Source: Oryzias latipes
Lineage: Eukaryota; Chordata; Actinopteri; Beloniformes; Adrianichthyidae
Direction of reading: 5' to 3'
DNA length: 64,000 nucleotides
NCBI RefSeq assembly: GCF_002234675.1
Contig: NC_019866.2
Span: 575,583 to 639,582, forward strand
Below, in pieces: positions 24,186-57,244 of this stretch (position 1 is its first letter; each line of letters opens with the position of its first letter). Below the pieces are notes generated by a model. That model searched no databases. It was not told where the DNA came from and saw nothing but the letters and a program-made list of their open reading frames with translations. The position numbers and the translations under genes are program-made.

Positions 24186-25287
24186 GTTGCATGAAAACAC
24201 CTGATAGAAACAGCTGCAGAGCACGAGATCAGTGTAAACAAGGAGGTCGCACCGAGAGCCACGTTCCTACATTCAGTGGTGCATAAGAGGAACCGGAACG
24301 CCGGAGAACCGGAACCTGGATGCTGCTTCATGTCTCACTGGAACACGTTAGAAAACAGGCAGAGTATAGAAGTATGTCGACATACTGCATCATGCAACGA
24401 CGAGGAAGAACCACCTGAAGAGACGCGCACACGCGTGCCGCAGAGATGCAGGGGGGGGCCGAGAAGTTTCAGACCAAAGGTCCCTGAGGGAAGCCGAGCT
24501 TCAGGCCCAGAACCCTCAGAACCGGTTCCGTTTCCCGGATGTGATGAGGCTGATGGGATGGAAATGCTCCGGTGGTCGTGGTGAGAGCTGTCATGGGGGG
24601 GGGGGTTATCTGCCCTCATACCTACAGATGTTTGCACAGCGTTCTCCAACAAAAGGAAGATCCAGACGCCAGAGAACACCTGATCTCCGGGTGCGCCTTG
24701 GTCTCCCTCTGGTTGTTTTTATGTTTCATTAAACCCAGGCGACCTTAAGGTCGACCTTCACGCTGCTAAAGATCTACGGCTTATGTTGTCCTAATCGTCA
24801 TCAGAACCATCAGTTCTTCCAGAACATTTGTGTTCTGGTGAACCCGATTCCCGTCTCCACGTGTGCTTTTGTTCTGAAGTGGACTAAACTTCAGTTTTTA
24901 CCAAAGTTCTTCACGTCCAGCAATGATCAGGACAATAAAACCACATGAACTCTGAGGTTCTGATAAGGTTCCATCAGTTGGGTTCCTCTGCAGAACTCCT
25001 TGGACTCCACCAGGGGGCGCTGTGGAGCACAGCCCGGTCTGTTCATTGGGCTTCAGTCCTGGTTCTGGTTCTGCCTCTGCTGCTCTTTGCTAGAGGCGGT
25101 TGGCGGTTCCTAGATGTGTAAAGGTGGGTGGAGGTCCGGAAGACCAAACGGAGACGTGGAAGCAGACCAGGAACCGACCGAAGGCTGGAAAACCTCAAAC
25201 CAGCGGGACGGAACCGTTCTGATTGTGGGGTCTTCAGGAGTCCATTCAGGGTTCTGTGGGTTCAGGTCTACAGACGGCAAGATGAGA

Positions 25288-25649
25288 CTCGTCAGCAGGT
25301 CGTCTGCAGGGCTTTAGGGTCGTCAGCAGGCCTTCAGGTCGTCTGCAGGTCGTCTGCAGGGCTTTAGGGTCGTCAGCAGGTCGTCTGCAGGGCTTTAGGG
25401 TCGTCTGCAGGCCTTCAGGTCGTCTGCAGGTCGTCTGCAGGCCTTCAGGTCGCCTGCAGGTCGTCTGCAGGCCTTCAGGTCGTCTGCAGGCCTTCAGGTC
25501 GCCTGCAGGTCGTCTGCAGGCCTTCAGGTCGTCTGCAGGCCTTCAGGTCGTCTGCAGGCCTTCAGGTCGCCTTCAGGTCGTCTGCAGGCCTTCAGGTCGT
25601 CAGCAGGTCGTCTGCAGGTCGTCTGCAGGCCTTCAGGTCGCCTGCAGGT
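25288..25649. repeat. Minisatellite in duplication copy 2
   Basis: Same variant order as the array at 22979-23340. A fast-evolving array that has kept its variant order points to a recent duplication. Confidence 0.9.
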
Positions 25650-26481
25650 CTTTTCCAGGTCTCCCTCTCTCCACTTGAAGTCTCTAGATCTGTGGATGAT
25701 CATCAGTGCTTCTGCTGTGATGAAGCAGACGTGCAGAAACCCGTTCCTGCAGCCATCAGCCCCCCCCCCCCCCCCCCCCCCGTCTCCTCAGAGGTTGTCA
25801 TGGCGATGACTCCAGGTGCTTCCTGCAGCTGCCAATCAAAGGTCTGGAGCGGCTTTGGTTCCTCTGCAGAAACGTCTGAGCCTCAGACATCAGGAACCTG
25901 TAGAAGTTCTGACCCGCTCCGCCAAGGGGGGGGTGCTTTTCTGCCAAACAGAACCCAATGAAGCCGATTTCACAGCAGCAGCTCTTCCTCTGAGTTCTGG
26001 TTTGACCTCTCAGGCTGAAGGTCACAGAAACATTCAGGAACATCTTCAGCCACGTCAGCTTTCCTGTGGCGACATCAGTCCGTTCTTCCAGATTCCTTCT
26101 TGATCCGGAGAACCTGAATCCTGGAGGCCTTTGTTTCCTGAGCCGTTCATGTGGAGAACGTCCAGCTCCTCCAGGGAAAGCAGCGGTTCTGTCATCAGAC
26201 GAAGACATTTTCTTCTGTTCTGAGGAGGATGGGCGATCGTCTGAGGATCCGGCATTAAGCTTTCCTCACAAACTTCTACTGGTGGGCTTTGGTCTGGAGA
26301 TGAAACCATCCTGGACCTCATGGAGGCCAAAGGTTTGTGACGTCAGCGTCTGGTCCTGGAAAGGACCGTGGGTCCACTGGCGGTTCTGGGGCTGCAGGTG
26401 CCTGCTCCACCTGCAGGGGGCAGTCTAACACCAGAGTTCAGCAGTGAAGACAGCAGCACTCAGGCCAGTTTGCATTCCAAG

Positions 26482-26487
26482 TTTATT
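26482..26487 (-). terminator. Candidate poly(A) signal of doc2a
   Basis: AATAAA on the minus strand, 3.6 kb past the doc2a stop codon at 30052. Use would imply a long 3' UTR, common for neuronal genes. Not demonstrated. Confidence 0.3.
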
Positions 26488-26922
26488 GTTGCATGAAAAC
26501 ACCTGATAGAAACAGCTGCAGAGCACGAGATCAGTGTAAACAAGGAGGTCGCACCGAGAGCCACGTTCCTACATTCAGTGGTGCATAAGAGGAACCGGAA
26601 CGCCGGAGAACCGGAACCTGGATGCTGCTTCATGTCTCACTGGAACACGTTAGAAAACAGGCAGAGTATAGAAGTATGTCGACATACTGCATCATGCAAC
26701 GACGAGGAAGAACCACCTGAAGAGACGCGCACACGCGTGCCGCAGAGATGCAGGGGGGGGCCGAGAAGTTTCAGACCAAAGGTCCCTGAGGGAAGCCGAG
26801 CTTCAGGCCCAGAACCCTCAGAACCGGTTCCGTTTCCCGGATGTGATGAGGCTGATGGGATGGAAATGCTCCGGTGGTCGTGGTGAGAGCTGTCATGGGG
26901 GGGGGGGTTATCTGCCCTCATA

Positions 26923-29900
26923 CCCCTTCAGGTGCTGCTCTCATCATCGGGGGGGGGGGGGGGGGGGGTCTTCAAGCTCTCTTAGGATTGTAAAAGCCCT
27001 TGGTTGGAGGGCATTTGTGACCCCTCCTCATCCATTAACCCTGTCCTTACAGGGGGGGGGGGGGGGGGGGGGGGCCTCCTTAATGTCGGTTCTGAAGCCT
27101 CAACACCCCCAGGAGGGACAGTAGGGGGTGGGGGGCAGTAAAGAGCACTGAAAGGCTGCTATCTTTGGTTCCTGAAGATGCATCTCTGGCAGAGAAGGAG
27201 CCTGAGTCGGTTCAGAGCGTGACGGTACTGTCCCGTGTGGGTTCTGGAACCAGTCTGCGGTTCTGGAAAGCCTTGTTTCCATTGAGCGGTCCGGTCTGGT
27301 TTAGGATGGTCCAGGCGATTCAGATGAGCGTTTGCCCTCCAGGGTTGAACCGTTATGGCGCCTGCGGGGCGGAGCTAACCACAGCGCTGGCGGTCGTCCA
27401 GCAGCTCATTTCTTTGCCTTTCCACAAATCACTGAAAGTCGTTTAAAGGTCGCAGTAATGACCTTCAGCCAATCAACACGTTTCAACACTAGCTCCGCCC
27501 CAACAGGTCCGCTCCATTTTTATGGACCTTCAGCAAACAGGGGCCCAAAATGGTTCGGTCCATCGTAACGGGTCCATTCTATAATGGAAACGTCAAAATA
27601 CCAGACTGGACCGGACCGGACCGCTGAGTGGAGGCATGGTGGAAGGCATCAGGCACGGTCGGGCTGAATAGACCCGCCAGGGTCCATCCTGCCCGGATGA
27701 GGAACTCTTCTTCAGAAAGCCGGTCATTCCCCACATGTGTGAACAACCTGGCTTATGGGCGGTCGGTCAAAGGTTCAAATCCCAAACTAAACAGAGAGTG
27801 CGTCCTTTGGCGTGAGACCTAACCTGTTGAAAGTTATCTCTAATTCCTTCTAAATGCAAATATGTAGAAATGCTTTGCTACCAAAGCAGTTATCACAACG
27901 GATTCATTTAAAAGGGTTTAATGATTGTTTCCCACTGTTTCTATGTTTTCTATATTTGCGACCTTTAACTTTTTAAGCAGTAAACGCAGGAGAACGGTTC
28001 CTCGTCACGTCCACGGTGGAACACAAACACGTGGAGAACCTGACGGTAGACTCAGCGAAAGCCTCCGGACCGTCCAAACAGGTTTAGACCAGGATCAGGC
28101 CTGACGAAGGCCAAACCGACGGCGAGCTTTTAGTTATAAAGGAAACACAAACGAGGTCAGAACAAGAACCGGACCAAAGCATGCAAGGTACGCACTATCG
28201 CCAACATCCTTCCAGTAGCTCCAACACATCAGGACATCCTGACCCGGTCTGGACCAGCAGTTTGTCGCTTCCTGTAGAGTCTGACTCGACTGTTGTGTTG
28301 AGCTGGAGCTGGTCTGGGTTTACAGTAAACCAGCTTCAACTTTGTCTCATTTCCTGCAGAAACTTTAATCTGAGAAACTCAGGAAGTCAAACTTACATCC
28401 CAGAAGGTCTGAGGATTGTTGTGGTTCTAACGGCACACGGTAGTACATCCATGTGTTTGTAGGTCAGTCGCACAATCACGTCCTACGCTTGAGAGCGACA
28501 ACAAACCAACATCGGGAATTGGGTTCAGACGTAGACGTTTTCATCTCCTACGTGTTTCGAACACAAATGTGATCAATATGTGGCTTTTCACAGACGCAGC
28601 ATGTTCACCTTTAACATCAGAGCTTTAGCGTTCAGGAAATTACCGCTTCAACTTTTTACACTATTAACGTCCGATTCAGAGAAACGCAGCGTTGTGCTGA
28701 CAAACAACACGCCACATGGTGAAGAGTTCACACGATCAACGTGAATCAGCTGATTCTGATGAGAAGTGCCTTTGTGCGTCACATGTCGACACAAAGCCGC
28801 AGCGTCACGATGTGTTGGAAATACGTGCAAACGGTCGATGAGTCTGGGTAAATCAAAGAGCGTGTTAGCTCTGCGGTGTTGAATGGTAAAAAAAAAGACA
28901 TTTAGGAAATAAATGTAGCTAAAGGCTGAAGCCCACAGTGGGACTACTTAGCTTTAATCAGCCTATGCGATCAAGTTAGCTGAAACCACTTTATCACATT
29001 TTGTGTGTCAGAAAATGGTTGTCCTAAAGGGCTTATATCAGTTTTTGAGTGTTTTCTAATGTTGGTTCCTCACTGGGAACAAACCCATTTAAATCCATTC
29101 ATCTGAGCATTCCTCTGTAAACCTGCTCTGTGAACACCAGCCACTCCCAATCCACCAAAACAGGGGGGGTCCTCACATTGTGACATCACAAAGTGAGGAA
29201 CCGCCCTTCCAGGAAGAGTCTACACTGCAAGCTCCGCCCCCAGGCTGACAGACACGCCCACTAACTCTGTGGTGCTAGCGGTGATCGGCTAAATAATCTT
29301 TTTTTTTTGTATGAACAATATTTCATCCATCTTTGCAAAAGTTCATATGTTTGTTTTCGAGGGAGAAAGGCCGACTCCAGAATGATGTCATGAAATGGGC
29401 GGCACCCACAAGGTGAGAAAGGCGGAGCCTGAGAGATCGACTAGTCTTACTTCCTGGTATGAAAATGAGCTGAGAAAATAACTTAATTTCATTTAAGGAT
29501 AGACCCTTTAAAGAACTTGAATTCTTTTGGAGAACCAAAATATAAGTACAGCAAAGCTTTACGTTTTAAGCGCTCCAAAAACAAAATGTTGGGGAATCTG
29601 ATTGGTTTCATCAGAAGAAGGTGTTTTGGATCCTGACTGAGTAGTTTAGTCTGTAAACCACAAATCCAAAGACGCCACATGAGAACCCGTCATCAGAGTT
29701 CTGTCTTGTGGGTCTTTGGTGCCACCCTGAGCTGCAGCAGCCGTGTTTCCTTGGTTCAGGTGGGAGGGGGTGCGTAGGGCGGGGGCAGCCGGGACACGGT
29801 GTGGGGGGTCTTTTACCATAGAGGGTCTGGTTCTGAGGGCTGGTGTGATGCTGACCTGCTGAAGCAGCCAATGAGCTTCGGCTTGCAGATGAAGAAGAAT

Positions 29901-30051
29901 GGAGGTCAGGCGTCCTCCAACTGCTGGGCTGTAAACATTCACACGCGTGTTCTCAGGCGACTACTGCTCTGAAGTGACGTGAATCTGTCCAAACGGAAAT
30001 CAGGGACCATGACGTCGTTAACGTTCTGCATGCATGAAGGTGGGCGGGGCA
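26923..30051 (-). other. Probable doc2a 3' UTR and downstream flank, no gene seen
   Basis: No conserved coding segment is visible on either strand between the doc2a stop codon and the duplicated block. The stretch would be 3' UTR if the minus-strand AATAAA at 26482 is used. Confidence 0.3.
26949..27074. repeat. Two long poly(G) runs (G20 and G23)
   Basis: G homopolymers at 26949-26968 and 27052-27074, right after the duplicated block. Confidence 0.9.
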
Positions 30052-50885
<20,834 letters not shown>

Positions 50886-51671
50886 CTGTAGCATTGCCAC
50901 ATAAACATAGGATTGTCATTTTACTGTTGAGACAATGGACAGTAAATGCACTCCAAATTAGCCACAAATATTAATGGTCCAGTATTTCATTTTTGTCACC
51001 GTATGAGCACCTTATAAAAGTTTGATTTTATGTATTTGTGTTTAGACTATGTTTATCTTTCAATAATAGTCTATTTGTGAACTACAAATATGGCGGCCAA
51101 AAGACTTCCTGCCGGTGACTTCCGGTCTCTCAGGTGTGTGGTTGATTACAGCTAATGACAGCACAAATAGGGGGGGAGGCGGAGCCAAGCGAAGGAGGAA
51201 GGAGAGGAACGTCTGAGTGACGCTATCACTGCCGCTTCAGGGATGGATTAAAAAACAATGGAGGTTTCTCTGGATAACGGTTGAAGGATGTACCGGAACT
51301 TTCTGCCACTCTTTGAAAGGTCTTCCCTTTTCTTGGAAAGTATTACGATACCCGAATCAACTAATCTGGTAAGAAGTCGTTGTCCATCTGAACGCGGACG
51401 GAGCGTCACAAGCCAAACAAATCTTTGAGACTGCTTTGTCCTGAGAGACTAAAGACGTCAAAGAAACTTTAAAGAACGGAGTGTAAATAATAGAAAGACT
51501 GGAGGTATTTGGGTGCTGGTTCCTACTAAGGGTGATGTGTATATTTAAAAGTGAGGTTGTGTTGTGTTGGAGTTGTTTGGTATCAATGGAGAAAAAGAAA
51601 CAAACACATACAGTAAGGAAAGTAGAACCCTGATTAAGGTTTGTAAATACTCTCATTTAATGCTGAGTGTT
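50886..51671. mobile_element. About 790-bp insertion splitting the 19-bp minisatellite
   Basis: Array sequence stops at GCTAAC and resumes as AACAGTTCAAGGTCCTGCTA at about 51670. The segment between starts CACTGTAGCATT and ends AATGCTGAGTG, imperfect inverted ends, and has no long ORF. It contains a CpG- and purine-rich core near 51100-51260. A transposon of unassigned family is the simplest reading. Confidence 0.5.
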
Positions 51672-52271
51672 ACAACAGTTCAAGGTCCTGCTAGCACCAC
51701 AAGTCCTCACTGATCCAGGAGTTTTGGTTACGGCCCACATCCCAATCGTTACCCAATCACAAACTCCCTGTCCAGTCTGTCACGACCTTCAGACCTCAGA
51801 CTTTTTGAGGATTTGTTAATCTTCAGGACTCAGTGTCCTACTTTACCAAAAGCCCCCTTAAAAGGAGAAGTTTTGTTTGTCAGACCACTGCAGAAATCTC
51901 ATCTTCTCTGCAGTTTAGACGTTCCATCTTCTTCTTGTCAACAAATCAAAGAAAACCACAAAACCAGCTTTTATGTTTAGGATTCCTTGGGTGAGCATTT
52001 TCTTCCTTTTTTTGCTTGTTTCATGGAGGATATGAACAACTGCTGTGTAATTACACACTTTTACTGAAGGACTTTGGCTCCAGACCAAGGATGCATTTCC
52101 CAGCTGCATCAGAAACCTGCCCTGTCATTACATCACAGTGGCTTTGGACGGCGGTTGAATCCGCCTCCTGAACACAACAGGAAGGATGAGGGTGACTTTG
52201 ATCAAAGGCTCACTCCTGAAACACAGAAACTGAGGGGATCTGGATGGGAAATGTCATGTGAAGACGTCTGA

Positions 52272-52370
52272 TCTCCTGCAGCGACAGTCTGACTGCAGCC
52301 GTCACTGTCACAGAGGCTGATCTCCACTGACGTCTGCATGCTGCTGGTCAGAACCAAAGACACGTCCAAT
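52272..52370 (-). pseudogene. Decayed copy of the 3' part of doc2a coding exon 1
   Basis: On the minus strand this reads SLVLTSSMQTSVEISLCDSD, close to [20 protein letters not shown] at the end of doc2a coding exon 1 (50079 to about 50150). At DNA level, GCAGCCGTCACTGTCA and GCATGCTGCTGGT line up with GCAGTCGTCACTGTCA and CCATGCTGCTGTT. The donor has changed from GTGAGC to GTCAGA. It lies 2.2 kb upstream in the same orientation: a decayed tandem copy, or less likely an alternative exon. Confidence 0.6.
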
Positions 52371-52399
52371 CCAGCCAACGTGGGCCAGCAGAGCCAAAC

Positions 52400-54100
52400 A
52401 CAACGTGAGGGGCCAAGAACCAGGAGGGACAAACAAAACCACATCCAAAAACTAGACTTTCACCTCAGGATCTTTGACGCAGATCTGGCTTTTTCCTCCT
52501 GGAGGGAATCGATGGGAAGTAGATTTCTGAACTAAAATGTCCCACTTTAAAGAAAATATAAACTCAAGTAAGACAATCTGACAAAAGCGAGAAATACGCC
52601 CAATCCAGAAACAAGTACCAAGTCAGGACCAAAGAGGGTCGAAGGCTCGCAGATACAATTTCAGAGCCTGTTCTACAGCCAGAACCAGAACTTTACAACT
52701 CAATGAAAGGACCAGTGACCCCACTCAAAGACCAGGATCCAGCAGCAAAGACAAAGTCAAGTACAGACCACCAAGTCCTGAGACAACATCAAGTCCTCCA
52801 ACAGTTTCATGAAGTCAAACTTTGACCCATCTGATCTGTTCTGGAATGAGGAGGTCCTTTCAGAGGCAACCATTTAACACAAATTTAGTCAAATCAAAAA
52901 CACCTAAACAAGTGAGGAGCAACAAGATCCAGATCCAACAGGTACCAATCCAGGATCAAAAAATGCTTCGAACCAACAGCCCCAAAGGAAATCTCAGTCA
53001 AACCAAATATTGGGTCAGAACCAAGAAGCTCCTTAGCCAAATCCAAAAACTATCAATGCACGACCATGATGTCTCAGTGTGACAGAGACGGAGGTGGACC
53101 ACAGAACAGACTGACTAAAGAACAGCAAGAACCATGAAGAACAGAAGACAGACGGTAAATCCTTCATCCTCCGAGTATCTTCACCTGTCGGACCGCTTGG
53201 ATGAGTGAAGAAACATTTCAGAAATGACGATTTTAAATTCAGACTCCACTTCAAGACAACGTCACCTGGAAAAATGAGAACCTTCACCGACATATTGCTT
53301 CACATTTTGGGGTGGAAACTCTGAAAACGATGCAGGAATATGAGAAAATGAATATTCAAGTCTTCATTAGACTCAACAGAACCCAACGTGTTCTTGTAGA
53401 GTTTTTCTGATGAATGACATAGATAAAGAAAATTAAGATTAAAACCGCAGAAACCGACTGTTTCTTCATTCAAATAGTTGTTAAAAGAGATCGTATTTGT
53501 GACATAAACTACAATCATAGGGCCAAAGTCTCCAGGCTCCGCCCCTTTCTGATCCTCCACCTGCAGACATATGGATCCATGAACGTCTTTGTCTTCCTGG
53601 TCTGAGCTGGAATCTGGATCAGAACTGGACGGATGGACGGATCTGATACTGCTGCTGTTTTTGTTGTACCAATAATGTTAGATTGGGGGTGTGAGGGGCT
53701 GTAAGCTAGAGGTAGGACGTGTAAATAAAGGGATGATAGGAAATTAGTGCAGGTTACTCTGTACCACAGCTTAGAGGTGAATTTCTAATGAGTTCATTAG
53801 ACAGGTTTTTAGGATGTCGGCTAAAAACATCATGACTGTAATTAAACGAGCACTGGAACCGCTTTGAAAACAGATCAAAATATGATCGGAGTGGAACTTT
53901 AATGTTTTCTACACAACACATTTGCATATGAAAAGTTTAAAAGAATAAAAAATGTTCGTGACCAAACGTCCCAGTCCGCCAGCACCTCCGTGTCCTTCGA
54001 TCTGGACCAGAACTAATCCGAATGAGCCGGGTCCAAGATTGTGCCTGAAGACCCGAGTCTCCATCCAGCAGCTCTGACGGATGGAGACTCCGGCTTGTTA
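52400..54100. other. doc2a upstream flank, no gene seen
   Basis: Unique-looking sequence without recognisable coding content. It presumably lies in the intron between an unlocated 5' non-coding exon and coding exon 1. Confidence 0.3.
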
Positions 54101-54153
54101 GCAGTGATTGATGGTTCTGGTCCTCCGGCGGCAGAACAGCCTCACCACAGGTG

Positions 54154-54184
<31 letters not shown>

Positions 54185-54543
54185 ACATCCGCACACACAG
54201 TCTGACTCCACACCTTCAGTTCCTCTCAGCTAAATGTCTCATTACAAGAAAACGCTCTGACTCTGAAACAAACTCCTTCCACAGAAGATCTGACACAATT
54301 TAGGCCCAAATGAGTCTCAGCAGACGTCTGCAGGACGCAGACAGCAGGTACCTAATAAGGAGGATGACTGTTTGTTTGTGCCAGAAACACTGAGGCGGGG
54401 GGCGGGGGGGGGGGGGGGGTCGCAGATGAAGAAAGCAGAAGGAAAAAAATCCCAGTGATGATGAGGAGGACAGGAAACAGACATGAATGAAGGGATGGAT
54501 CCATTCTGACGGATTCATTCACGGATTGGTTGGTTGAATGGTT

Positions 54544-54583
54544 AATCAATATCAATCAATTGATCGATTGATTGATATTGATT
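54544..54583. repeat. Perfect 17-bp inverted repeat with 6-nt loop
   Basis: Left arm AATCAATATCAATCAAT (54544-54560), loop TGATCG, right arm ATTGATTGATATTGATT (54567-54583). The arms are built from ATCAAT words, so slippage of a short repeat could have produced it. Confidence 0.9.
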
Positions 54584-54599
54584 GATCTTTACATGGCTG

Positions 54600-57050
54600 G
54601 TCTCACCACAGTTTTCTACATCTTTCTGTATTTTGAGCTACAAACTAGTAAAAAAAAGGGAAAGAAATTTCTGATTACATCCAAATTATGTGTCAGATAA
54701 AATATTCTGTTAAAAACCAAAATGTAGCATTTTCCAGAGCAGCAGCATTCAGGCCTCCTGCTGCACCTCCTGCTGCACCTCCTGCTGCTTTCTCAACATT
54801 TAGCCCCTATCGCTCATCTAGGAGCCGTAAAACAGTCGGATGGAGAAACGGTCTCCAGTGGGTGGGTGGAGGTGGCACCAGAGGGAGCGGACTGCTGGAT
54901 CTGCTGAGCCTTGATGAGTCAGAACCAACCGGATCTCTGCTGAAGGACTTTGTTCTTATCTGGATTCTGGAGGAGGTCCGTGTTTGAACATGGTCCATCG
55001 CTGTCATCTATTCACCTTTGCACATTCATTTCATCTCTCCTGCTTTTGTTGCAGGCTGGTTTGTGAGAGGTGGGGGCTCGTCCGGGACAGGGACTGGGAG
55101 CTGATTAAAGGTTCTCAATGACTCCTTCAGGTTAGATCAGATTAAATGGATCTCTATGATGAAGACTTTATGCTGGAAACATTTCTATTCGTCTTTGTTC
55201 TCTGCTTGAAAAGCTCGTTTCGTTCTGGTGATTTTGAAGAAAACGTCCTCAGAAAAGTCTCATTAGCAGGAAACCTGAGGAAGTGGACTCTGTTCCAACA
55301 CTCACTGCAGCAGCCTTTGGTGTGAAGATCTGATGAGGGACAAACTCCTGCAGAGGACGTTTAACGAGGCTGAAGCCCCCGTCAGTGCTGAATCAGAGAC
55401 GGGGAGGAAGTCCGGACTCGCCTCCTCCTTCTGTGCTCCGCTGACTGCAGGAGCAGGTGGAGTTTAGCTGAAAGGAGGAGGAGAACCGCTGACCCGTCGG
55501 TCCTCACAGAGGCTCCTGTCAGCTGAAGCAGTTCTGGTGGGAGGAGCTGAGAAAAGGTCAGAATGTGAAGCTGAGATTATCTCTATTCTCAGAGCAGCAG
55601 AGCGCCCCCTGCAGTCCCTCTGAGACTGCGTTTCCTTCTGGCACGAGAACGTTCTTCAGGAGGTTCCTGCCGGTTCTTTTGGTTTTCACTCTTGGAGACC
55701 AGATTCTTCATGAAGCTCCTTCAGGTCAGATTGAGATCCTTGGATCAGTGACGTCATTCTGAAGGATTAAAGCTCCATTTAGACCTCATGCTGGTCTTTT
55801 ACCTCTTTTGAAAACGTTACAGTGACTTTTTTACTCAGAAGGTTTTACATTTAAAACATTTCAACATTCTTCAAGCTAACTCAGTTCAGTCTGAAGCTCT
55901 CCTGGATCTGTTCTTCAGCGGCTTCAGTGTGTCAGAAATAAGACGGCAGTTTTCTTTACCCGTCTTTGCTTTTTCATTTTGCTGCAGCGTTTCTACAAAG
56001 CTTTGCTCGGTGCGGCGAGAAGCACGGCTGCCTCAGAACAAGAAGGTTCTGGTTCAAATCCAGAGTGACCCCCCCTTCAGCCCCGTGAACCTGCAGAGGA
56101 CCGTGAGGGAACCGGAGACGCGTGGCGGTTTGCTGGGTTTCTACAGGAAATGGAATGTTTAGATGAAATATGGATTCAGGACGATGATGGGAATGCTGCA
56201 CTCTGATGTCATGCAGGCTTTCAAAGTAAGAGCGTGGAGGTAAACTCAGCGTCCGTCTTTAGTTTCTGCAGTAAAAACTCTGACGCTCAGCATCCTCTTT
56301 CCTCTCTGGGTCATTCTGCTGAATATTATGTTCAGATGAAATAATTATGAGTCTCACCTGTCACATGACTCACACCTGTGAGGCCCGCCGCCTTTCTGTC
56401 ACGGCCGTCACAATCATGCTAATTCAGGAAGCGGCGTTTATCAGCCCAAACATTCTCCCACATGAAAGGGAAATCTGGAGCGGCGTGCTGCCGTGGGATT
56501 ACGGCGAGGCTCTGCGGCGCAGCGTTAAGCCCAGACGAATATGCTAATGGAAGCTGCCGCCCCTCTGCACGTCCTGCTCCTCACGCGTGTTCTCCTGCAC
56601 ACGGAGGTGAGCCTCTGGCCAGACGGCTGTCACTCTGCTGATGGCTGACTGACAGGTGTGAGAGGAGCTCTGATGACCGACCAGCACCCCACACCCCCAG
56701 AGTGGGACCGTGACCCCCTCCGTCAGCCGTGGAGCCGTGTTTGGAGGTCACTGAGGATGATGCACGGGATGAAGGCTGCGTTCACAAACATCTGTGAAAC
56801 CAGGAGAATCTCTGACATCATGACAGTCCATCCATGTTTGGACCAGAACCAGCTTCTGGTGCAAAAACTGCACGTTTCCCAGAGGACACCTGTGCAGGTG
56901 AGGTCTGTGATGATGCGTCTGAGAAGGTCCCTTTACCTCCCGGTGGCGCTCTTCATCCACGCTCCTGGTCTCAGCGGGTTCTAAGCTCAGTGACTTCAGT
57001 TCAAATTCTTTTTGTTTATGCCGTTACCACGGCAACAGTTTTGTAGGGAA
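54600..57050. other. doc2a upstream flank, no gene seen
   Basis: A short CTCCTGCTGCAC repeat at about 54756-54790 and otherwise no feature I can support. Confidence 0.3.
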
Positions 57051-57051
57051 G

Positions 57052-57244
57052 GTGGTTCTCCTCCTCCTTTGGTTCTCCTCCTCCCTTTGGTTCTCCTCCT
57101 CCCTTGGTTCTCCTCCTCCCTTGGTTCTCCTCCTCCTTTGGTTCTCCTCCTCCCTTTGGTTCTCCTCCTCCCTTGGTTCTCCTCCTCCCTTTGGTTCTCC
57201 TCCTCCCTTTGGTTCTCCTCCTCCCTTTGGTTCTCCTCCTCCCT
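57052..57244. repeat. Minisatellite, about 17-18 bp unit
   Basis: About 11 copies of TTGGTTCTCCTCCTCCCT and shorter variants. Confidence 0.9.

Larger units (their letters stand above)
22312..24620. repeat. Tandem segmental duplication, copy 1 (2309 bp)
   Basis: Starts CCTACAGATGTTTGCACAGC and is followed head-to-tail by a second copy. Landmarks (the AATAAA, the CAGGTCGTCTG minisatellite, the poly-C run, the minus-strand AATAAA, a 16-bp palindrome) recur at a constant 2309-bp offset up to the poly-C run and 2302 bp after it. The only difference I noticed is the length of that C-run (29 versus 22). No convincing gene lies wholly inside. Confidence 0.95.
24621..26922. repeat. Tandem segmental duplication, copy 2 (2302 bp)
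   Basis: Second, virtually identical copy. Both ends of the unit and the junction share ACC, so the breakpoints show 2-3 bp of microhomology: GTGACC at the left edge, CATACC at the junction and CATACC at the right edge. Confidence 0.95.

Noticed and set aside
23496..26428. Duplicated open frames (95-136 codons) identical in both copies of the tandem block
   Set aside because: Identity reflects the recent duplication, not constraint; frames overlap on both strands and show no recognisable family.
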